NCBI GenBank assembly: GCA_001600055.1
Contig: BCIV01000013.1
Coordinates: forward strand, 62,001 to 126,000
Reading direction: 5' to 3'
From: Filobasidium wieringae
Taxonomy: Eukaryota > Basidiomycota > Tremellomycetes > Filobasidiales > Filobasidiaceae
Length of the DNA: 64,000 nucleotides
Position 1 is the first letter of the stretch, and every line of letters starts with the position of its first letter. The notes beneath the pieces were generated by a model, which was not told the origin of the DNA, did not search any database, and was given only the letters and a program-made list of their open reading frames with translations. The position numbers and the translations under genes were made by a program. Of this stretch, positions 56,201 to 64,000 are shown one piece after another.

Positions 56201-58518
56201 ACCGGCAAGAAACGTCGAGCCTTACCCTAGGTGTACCTCAAGAAGTGCGTTACAGAAATCCACCTCCTGCTCGGCAAGCGATGCCAGGACTTGCTGTTCT
56301 AGCTCGGTAATACGGACTTTCATCCGGGACGCCATGTCGCCTTTCGAAAGACTGCCCACAAAGGGTTCTTTCGCTTCCGATGTGATATCCGCACAAGCGA
56401 TACCGTAAGCTGAAAGGATGGAAGAGAACTTGGGGACGATGACCGTCTCGATTCCAAGTCCCTTGGCAATAGCACAAGCATGTTGACCACCCTAAAGAGC
56501 TCGCTATTCAGTTTTGTCTAATAGTAGTGTCCGCACTGTATCACTCACAGCGCCTCCGAAACAGCACAGATCGTGAGCCGAGGGCAAATAACCCCTTTGT
56601 TGTGTCACCGTTCTCATCGGTCTAGACATCGCCTCATCTGATCCACACCGTCAGCCGGGTAATCGTACTCAATTGCGTAAGAAGTAGCTCACTCGCAACC
56701 TTGATGTAACCAGCCGCAACCTGGTCTACGGTATAGCGCGATTTTGCAGGCAAGTCCTTGTTGATCTCCATCGCCAAGTCCTCAAACTTTCTCAAGCTAG
56801 ACTCCGTGTCTAACGGTTGATCGGCATTCGGACCGAAAACGGAGGGGAATTCGCTTGGAACGAGTCTGCCTAGTACCAGGTTAGCGTCTGTGATAGCCAA
56901 CTAATATTGATAAACGGACAAAGTCAGCTGCGCTCTTACATCCCTCCCTCAAACTGAATGCACACTGACCTCTCCTCCTTTCCTGTAACAAGCAGGTCCA
57001 GGATGAGCCGAGACACTCTCCGGTCCCACTTGGAACAATCCATTCTTATATGTCAGCCTGGATCCTCCCCCGGAAGCGACCGTCTCGATACTGAGTTGAG
57101 GGACGGCGACCTTTTGTCCGGCCGTCATTGATTCGTAGGTTGTTTCCAAGACCCCGTTATAGCGGCATACGTCGGTGGATGTTCCTCCCATATCGAAACT
57201 GAGATCAAGGAAGGAGTCAGCACGTGGATTGGGACTCGGTAGACGAGACCATACTTGCCCAATAACTGGCTTTTGGCTGCTTTTACTGTATGCTGTCAGA
57301 GCACACCCGACAACTCCTCCAGCAGGCCCAGATAACAATGCTCGTAACCCGGTGAATCTGTGGACCAGTTCGATCAGCTCACAGAGAAACGCGCCAGCTC
57401 CGAATGATTTTCCTTACTTGCTAGCCGAAACCAATCCTCCATCACTCTTCATGAAATCACACCTCTTTCCTGCCCTACCACCCTCAAAGTTGCTCAAAAA
57501 CGACTGGATATATTCCGACAAGACGGGAGATACGTAGGCGTCCATCGCTGCTGAGTGTCCTCGAGGCACGGCCTTGGGTGTTGCGGATAGAGAAGAGGAG
57601 AGGGAGATCTGAGTGAATCCGAGACGGGTCGCGACCTGAGATACACGTTTCTCGTGTTCTAAGATTTGTGCAGGTCATTTACGGCTAGGTTTCTTCAAAT
57701 TGAACGAGATCGGGCTTACCGGGATATGTATAAGAATGTAACAAGCAGACGGCGATCCCCCTAACCCCCTTCTCGTAAAGGTTACTCAAATCCGCTTCCA
57801 GTTTCTTCTCGTCCAAGGGCTTGATGATCCTTACCGCCTCCCCGCTCAACCCTACAACTACCTTACCCTCCTCCCCAGCCTGGACACTAGCCTGAACAAG
57901 CTCCTCGGCAGATTTAGGTATAGGATCGTAGCTATATCCTTCTATCGTTACCCTCTCATCGGCTTCGACGATATCCGCACGGTCGTATAGTAATGAAGGT
58001 TTTCCGGAGATTTTGATATCGAATAGGTCTGGTCGCGTATGATCTCCCATTTCCAAAAGGTCGGCGAACCCTTTTGTCATGATCAATCCGAATCTTGCTC
58101 CTGTCCTCTCCAACAGTCTGTGAAGCGTGTCAGGTCAGTCTTAAGCGATCGAGAACGAGAAGATCGATGCTCACGCATTAGTTGCTACGGTAGTTCCCAT
58201 TCTGACCGAATCCACTCCAGTCGTATCGATCTTCACACCCTTGCGAATCTCCTTCCCTCTTACGATCTGCATGATCCTTCTGATCCCCTCTGCCGGAGCG
58301 TCCTGATAATTCGCCGGATCTACACTCAGGAGTTTCATCTGAACTTGAACACCTTGATCTTCATCGTCTTGTTCCGGTAGGATTATGGTTGCGTCGCCGA
58401 TGAGAGATGGAGGAGGAGGACGGTACATCCGTTGCGGTATGTATGCGAATAAATCACAGAACGTTCCTCCTCGATCGACAGCTATTCGGACCCCGCTGGG
58501 ATCAGACATATTGACCAT
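53273..58518 (-). CDS. OXP1: 5-oxoprolinase (ATP-hydrolysing), hydantoinase/oxoprolinase family
   Basis: Cytosolic enzyme converting 5-oxo-L-proline plus ATP to glutamate, the last step of glutathione turnover; fused HyuA-HyuB type of about 1300 aa. Start is MVNMSDPSG or MSDPSG (58518/58509). HyuA motifs: [80 protein letters not shown] and [13 protein letters not shown]. HyuB motifs: [91 protein letters not shown], and SPGGGGWG at the end. Many short introns can be resolved, including very short exons around 54,600-55,170. One junction, after GHHA near 55140, is unclear. No inactivating stop was found elsewhere. Confidence 0.88.
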
Positions 58519-58875
58519 CTCGACAGCACGTCTTCCGTTCGCGATGTTTCCCTTGGTTTGGTAATGTCTACCTAGGAATGGACGACCTTTTCCCTTCAGC
58601 CATATCAGCCATCGACCTTTCATTCTCACTTCGACAAAATCCCCATCTGTGTCTCTTCATCCCGGCTATGCCCGCCCACGCGTGCAATCCGGGATCGGCT
58701 AATTTTGGCAAACCCAGAGGCTTCGCTCGGGATATTTTATTCGTCATTTTGTTATCATCACGCGGTCGATGTACATTTGAGGATGAAGGACAGAGGGATG
58801 AGAGGACTTGGCGGCGAGAGAAGTGTAACACAATCCGACAGTGACTTACAGAATAACTGGTCTGAGCGAACAAGC
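58519..58875. promoter_or_regulatory. Divergent promoter region, 5-oxoprolinase / DsbA-like gene
   Basis: About 360 bp between two divergent ATGs, giving the two genes a shared upstream region. A CGG..CCG-type site search by eye is inconclusive; single CGG triplets occur, but no clear spaced inverted pair for the neighbouring Zn2Cys6 regulator is certain. Confidence 0.4.
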
Positions 58876-59680
58876 ATGCCAGAGAAAGAATCGGAAATCA
58901 AGTTCGAGATCTTTTACGGGGTTTCATCGTCAGTGCACAACGCAATTGCCACGCGTGCGATAAGACAATTCTAACGGTCCAGTCATGCAGACCATGGGCA
59001 TACTACGGTGCACCTCAAATCGAATCGCTCATCTCCAAACACAACATCATTCCCACCCTTCGTCCAATCATAATCGTTCAGGAAAACGGTGGCATCCCAC
59101 TCCGCATGCGGCCAGATGCTCGTCAATCCTATCACGCGCTGGAACTCTCTCGATGGTCCAAACGGCTAGGGATGCCATTGAACTTGCAACCAAAATGGTA
59201 CCCACTTGCTCCGGGATTGATAGAGATCCCAGCTCAGGCGATCATCAGAGCTCAACATCGTTATGGCTCAGGGGCGAAGATCGTTCGGGACTTCAGTTTC
59301 GCCATCCAACAGACTCTTTGGGTTCGGGAAGGACATATCGGATCTCCCTCCGTCCTCGTAGACTGCGCAGTAGAAGCCGGGATCCCTCGGGACGTCGCTC
59401 TTCTCATTTGTGAGGACAGAAGGGAGGACGATAACGACGCTGCTGTGAAGGAATGGAAGGGTAATATTAAAGAAGCAGAAGCACTCGGGATCTTCGGGAC
59501 ACCTAATTATGTGATAAACGGGGAGATCTTCTGGGGACAAGACAGGTTCGTCACAATCTCCTCCATCCCGACTATCAGTGGTTTTTGAAATTCCCTGACC
59601 GTCGATTCTCCTTCGCTTCGTGAAACAGGTTGAGTTTCGTGGCTGAACGGCTCGAAGAGTTGTTGGCTGATCGGGGTTAG
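58876..59680 (+). CDS. DsbA/2-hydroxychromene-2-carboxylate isomerase-like thioredoxin-fold protein
   Basis: Member of the HCCA isomerase / kappa-class GST branch of the DsbA fold, usually glutathione-using. Three exons (58876-58928, 58991-59545, 59629-59680) give 219 aa. Motifs: FEIFYGVSSSPWAYYGAPQI at the N terminus (Ser-Pro-Trp where DsbA has CxxC), LSRWSKRLGMPLNL, HIGSPSVLVDCAVEAGI, EALGIFGTPNYVINGEIFWG (cis-Pro loop) and LSFVAERLEELLAD. The absence of CxxC and presence of Ser at the active position fits glutathione-dependent isomerase or transferase activity rather than oxidase. It is divergent from 5-oxoprolinase and followed by a transporter and a Zn2Cys6 regulator, which suggests a catabolic role. 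The substrate is unknown. Confidence 0.8.
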
Positions 59681-60209
59681 CCGCACTTGGAAAGGTCTGA
59701 AACAGATGACGTGATACCTCGGCTAGTTTAGTTTAGCTCGTGCTCGTCCGTGGAGTTCCTAGCGTGATTCGACCTCCACTTTGTGATTTTCATTGTTCGG
59801 TTTTTTGCCTATCTCTCGTTTCTCCTCCGTAGCACTCGCTAGCTCTGCTGGTGTAGGGACACCTGCGATGCCTGTATCAAGGGATACGTTGATTTCAAAC
59901 GTATACCTACCAGGTATTCCATACCGATAGCGTCATCGCTCACCGTTGATATACCCACTCTGATCATCTACGAAACGCCATACCTGTTACCTCCCTTGCA
60001 CCCGGAAGGCGGGCTCGGGATGCTTATCAGGCATTGCGACATTACTTTTCTTTCACCTCGATCGACCGGGCATCCTCGACCAGAACGCATGAACAGAACG
60101 TACTAAACGTACTAAATAATAAAGACTTACCAGGGCTCGAGATTATAATACATCGCTCTGACAACACGGCCATATCCTAAATCTCTACGAAAGATCACTG
60201 CAAGTCAGG
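59681..60209. other. Intergenic region before MFS transporter
   Basis: About 530 bp. Contains a GTATAC-centred imperfect repeat (CAAACGTATACCTACC) near 59895-59912 and no coding frame of note. Likely the transporter promoter. Confidence 0.4.
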
Positions 60210-62238
60210 ATGAGCGAGGGACATTCTAAGGACGCAACGGCGTTCACCAATCCCATCACTCCGACGTCACAACCGCATCTGGACGCGACAGATCCCTACA
60301 GCTCCTCATCTCCTGTAGAAACTACGAAATCTGCAACCCTCGCCGGTCGTATAAGCCGGATAGTTTGGGACAGAGATGAGAAGAGCGAAGAAGAGCGGAA
60401 ATTCGTTCAGAGGTTGGATATCGGGTTGATGACTACGATCATGTTGCAGTACTACGTCAAGTATCTTTCCCAGGCGAATGTCAAGTGAGTTCGACGATTC
60501 ATAATCTCTTTCCAACGGGGGCTGATCTTTCATTTGGGTTGTAGCAACGCTTAGTACGTTTTACCATCAGGCATCCATAGAACCTCAATCTTACTCTCTC
60601 CCTCCATCTCCTGTCACAGCGTATCAGGAATGAAGGAAGACCTAAATTTCACAGGGGACGAATATAACCTCCTCCTGTCCTGTTTCGTATGTGCCCTTTG
60701 CTTCGCTTCACTCCATTGTATCCCCCTCCTGATCTCCTACACCTTATTTCCAAAATAGACGATAGGCTATGTGATCGGTCAATTCCCCGCAACCCTCCTT
60801 ATGGTCAAAATATCCCCTTCGATCTGGTTACCGTGTTGTGAAATCTTCTGGACCGTCTTGGTGATGATCTGCGCTCGAGCGAAGAATCCGCAGACGTTGA
60901 TGGGGCTGAGGTTCTTGATCGGGATGGCGGAGGCTAGTAGTTATCCAGGAGGGATTTGGTTATTAGGGAGGTGAGTTTCCTTTTTCGCCATGTCTTACTA
61001 AAAGCAGCCTATTGATCCTGATTTCATTCAGTTGGTATAACAAACACGAATTGGGGAAACGAGCGGTCTTGTTCATCTGCAGTAGTAGTGTGGGGACCAT
61101 GTTCAGTGGATGGCTACAAGCTGGAGTTCTGAATTTGAGTGGAAGGGGAGGGCTTCAGGGTTGGCAATGGTTGTTCATCATCGGTAAATCCATTGTTTCT
61201 TCCCTTTTCACAAACTAAAAGGCTCATCATCATTTACAATTTCATAACAGACGGATGTATCGCTCTCCCCATTGCTTTTAGCGCGTTCTTCATCCTCCCT
61301 GACACGCCTGATCGACCCAATCCTCGAGCTCGGTGGTGGTTACGAGAACGCGACATAAAGCTCGGTCGAGAACGTATGGCCCGGATCAACCGAGTTCCGC
61401 AATCAGGGTGGAGCTTGAAGACGTTCAAACAGGCCTTCTCCAATTGGGTACCTTGGGCGTTCGTTATCCCTTACACTTGTTTTGTTGTGGGTTTGGGATC
61501 TTATGCTTGTTAGTGATTACGGCGCAATCGAGCTCAGCGGATAACTTTGGCTGATCGCTTCGGGATCATAGATATGAACCTGTGGTTGAAGTCTACTGGA
61601 AAGTATACGACCTCCAAGGTCAACTTGATTCCTACCGGAGGTTATGGACTACAAGTTGTGCGTCCTGGGCGATTGACTTCTTTAGCTTGCAGAAACTGAT
61701 CGCTTTTGATATATAGTTCACTGCTCTTGTTTACGCCTGGACGTCAGATGCTCTCGGTCTACGATGGCCGGTGATCATGTTCGGAGGCACAGTCGCTCTA
61801 GTGGGGAATATCATCCTCGCCACCTGGCCCGCAAGTGACAACCTGAAATTCGCCGGGTTCTTCTTGAATTTCACGGTCGTTGGGTGCGGAGCATTGACGC
61901 TCTCATGGGCTAACGAACTGGTTTCGAAAACCGGAGCGGAGCATCGAGCGATCGTGATTGGCTTTTTGAACACGGCTTCCTACGTCTTTAATGCCTGGGT
62001 TCCCAACTTGATCTTCCCCGCTTCCAAAGCACCCGCTTACAGAGGTGTGGGAGGTTATAAAGTTACCGCAGCGTTCTTTGCGGCATTGGTCATAGGAGCC
62101 GGACTGATCAGGATGTTGGAAATTCGGGAGGATTCCAGAGTCAAGGAGAGACAACCCGAGCAGGCCTTGGAGTTAGCTGTCGCAGATGAGAACAGGAAGA
62201 CGAGCGAGGAAGCTGACCTTGAGGAGAAGAGGTATTAG
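60210..62238 (+). CDS. MFS transporter, anion:cation symporter (Dal5/allantoate permease-type) family
   Basis: Twelve-TM plasma-membrane importer, typically of organic anions such as allantoate, pantothenate or nicotinate. Eight exons (60210-60484, 60545-60553, 60620-60686, 60759-60970, 61032-61183, 61251-61508, 61572-61657, 61717-62238) give 526 aa. Family motifs: VQRLDIGLMTTIMLQYYVKY, LSQANVNNAYVSGMKEDLN, IGYVIGQFPATLLMVKISPS, GLRFLIGMAEASSYPGGIWL, SWYNKHELGKRAVLF, GWQWLFIIDGCIALP and FFILPDTPDRP. Exon 2 is only 9 nt and supplies the Asn-Ala-Tyr step of the conserved NAYVSGM motif. The C-terminal tail is charged. It lies between the DsbA-like enzyme gene and the regulator gene, all on the plus strand. 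Confidence 0.9.
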
Positions 62239-62607
62239 ATGAGGTGTCCGTAGAGTGACCATTATTGTATCCAGCTACTATTTAGAGCGCATGCGGTAGC
62301 CTGTATAGCGCGTGTTATAACGTGATTTGCTTCCGAGACGCAAGGGGAACAGTACGGAGGTGATTATCTCTAGACTTGGTAACATTCCTGGAAGTCGTCT
62401 GGCAGTACTAGTGATCTTCGTGTGACAACATCGACATACAGTGCTCAGTATCGAATCACATCAGTAGTCCACAGCCTCGTGTTTTCTCCTGTCACATCAC
62501 CAGTCAAATACTAGCTTTGATCAGCTCTACAAGCTCTACATGCAACGCTAATAGAGCTCGGAACGACCCGATGCAACCACCTCCGCGGCTAAACTCAAGG
62601 GATCAAG

Positions 62608-64000
62608 ATGTCACAGGAAGAAAGAGCTACTAAACGTCGGAAGGTCGGTGCACGAGCTGTGGATGACTCTGCGGAACGTTCGACCGCTAATAACATATCG
62701 CTGCTTCGCATTGCACAGACGCAAAGAGCATGCGATCGATGCCGTGATAAGAAGTTGAAGTAAGTAATCCATTTGCTTGTTCAATCCGGTTTGGAGGGAT
62801 CAACTTACTCAATGTCTATGGTCCTGTTATAGATGCGAATACCCGCTACTACAGGATCAACCGAGATGTCACAACTGTCAAGAAGCGAACACAGACTGCG
62901 AATTCGTGGCTCCTGCTAAAATCGTTAGTGCTTGCGATCTTCAGTTTGTATCGCAATGGCATCACAAACCAAGCCATCCTATTCCAAACTAGGACAAACG
63001 AAGACTACAGACATTGATAGATCAAGCAGTAACAGCGGAAGCGAAACAGAAATTAGCACAAGAAATCGCCGCTCGAGGTGTATACACGGGGAAGTCTGGG
63101 CAACTGAATATCACGAGAAGACGAAAATCGGAAACGACCGGATCGACGAAACATCCACCTGAATCCTCCCTCAATAGCCATGCTCAAGAGGATCAAGGCA
63201 GACGTCCTAATTCGAGCTCGAATGCGAGCTCATCTCGCGTGGCCGAAATTGAGCCAAGCAGCGAGAACAGAGTCCAAACGGTCTTGAAAACGACCGGTCT
63301 GGAACCACGGATGTTGTGAGCTATTACTTGAGCTGTTACTTCTCATCCTGTTCGCTGAGATGCTGTAATTCCCATGCAGGGGACCCACAGCGATAACCAA
63401 TCTGGTATCCGAGCTTAGAGACAAAACAGACGTCTCGGGACATGATGGTCGATTTGGGCTCTTCCGGTTCGAGGACGTTCTTTATTCTGCCAACCCTCAG
63501 GAACCTATGACGGATGTTGGATTGGTCGAGGACCATGTTACAGCTGCAGTCATTGAGAAACGTGAGTATGGAACCCAAAAATCAGATTTATGTTGATAAA
63601 CTGATGTGAATACGGCCCATAACAGTCGTACATTTCTATGCGGATCACATTGCTTCCCTAAACCCAGTCATCCTCCCTGCTCAAGTCAGGCAATACGATA
63701 ATCTCTCTTCCGAACTTTTATTTAGCATTCTGGGCGTAGCAGCCCTTCATCGTTCAGTACCTATGAGCATCTTCGTCCCCATCCGTCGCAAATTAGACAG
63801 CCTTCTCATCTCCCGTGATGTTGAGCATTCATCAACACTGGTCAACATCCAAACTATCATAATTTCTTGCATGTCACATGAGCTGCATGGAGTGACCTCG
63901 GCTGAAGGAGGATCGATCGCATGGTTACGGATAGCTACGGCGATCAGGCAGAGTCAAGATATGGGACTATACCGAACTTCTGCAGCTCGTTGGGCTTCAG
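62608..64000 (+). CDS. Zn(II)2Cys6 transcription factor, 3' end outside window
   Basis: Fungal binuclear zinc cluster regulator. Exons 62608-62759, 62833-62923, 62993-63315, 63380-63561 and 63626-64000 join in frame; the frame is open at the window end. The zinc cluster reads ACDRCRDKKLKCEYP, then PRCHNCQEANTDCEFVAP: Cys-x2-Cys-x6-Cys, then Cys-x2-Cys-x6-Cys, with the usual basic KK between. It is preceded by a basic NLS-like TKRRKVGAR. A Ser/Asn-rich linker leads into the start of the fungal-specific TF domain: LVHFYADHIASLNPVILPAQ, SELLFSILGVAALHRS, SLLISRDVEHSSTLVNIQTI and WLRIATAIRQSQDMGLYRT. It is probably the regulator of the adjacent transporter/enzyme cluster (inference from position). 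Confidence 0.88.

Noticed and set aside
53273..58518. 5-oxoprolinase as a decayed pseudogene (many short frames on both strands)
   Set aside because: The apparent fragmentation is explained by many short introns. Conserved HyuA and HyuB blocks join in frame through GT..AG junctions over nearly the full length.

Overview
The window is nuclear DNA from a basidiomycete fungus, most likely a Tremellomycete-type yeast. Almost every gene is split by short introns (about 45-80 nt) with GTRNGT-type donors, CTRAY-like branch points and YAG acceptors. Many proteins are drawn out by Ser/Pro/Gly/Glu-rich low-complexity tracts. The gene set is ordinary fungal housekeeping plus accessory loci. No transposon, CRISPR array, prophage or convincing tRNA was seen. 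Gene models were built by eye: frames were carried across GT..AG junctions and lengths checked for divisibility by three. Single-base errors in exon ends are possible.

Layout. 0-9.8 kb: 3'-truncated COP9 signalosome subunit 6 (-); a small secreted protein of no family I recognise (-, copy A); a mitochondrial small-subunit protein mS35-like (+); external NADH dehydrogenase NDE1 (+); a WRN/RNase D-like 3'-5' exonuclease (-). 10-13 kb: a divergently transcribed RNase III with a distant dsRNA-binding-like domain. 13-26.3 kb: long low-complexity genes: a 1289-aa conserved unknown (-), a divergent CSC1/OSCA (DUF221) membrane protein (+) and a 657-aa Ser/Pro-rich unknown (+) behind a cluster of ACGCG boxes. 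26.3-31.4 kb: a GT18-like glycosyltransferase (+) and a nitrilase-superfamily amidohydrolase (-).

31.9-43.7 kb is rich in ribosome biogenesis: RCL1 (-), the N-terminal domain of a GTPBP1/2-type protein without its GTPase (+), UTP17/NAN1/WDR75 (+) and IPI1 (+). A UTP17 intron carries a well-formed C/D box snoRNA whose two guides match 18S rRNA and 5.8S rRNA. The next intron holds a second, weaker C/D-like element. 44-49.2 kb is condensin subunit 1 (-). 49.8-51.8 kb is a SUR7/PalI-type tetraspan protein (+). 52.3-53.2 kb is copy B of the secreted family (+).

The right end, 53.3-64 kb, looks like a catabolic locus: ATP-dependent 5-oxoprolinase (-), a DsbA/HCCA-isomerase-like thioredoxin-fold enzyme (+), a Dal5-type anion:cation symporter (+) and a Zn(II)2Cys6 regulator (+, cut by the window end). 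The enzymes and transporter could together handle glutathione- or pyroglutamate-derived substrates under the neighbouring regulator. That is inference from gene content only.
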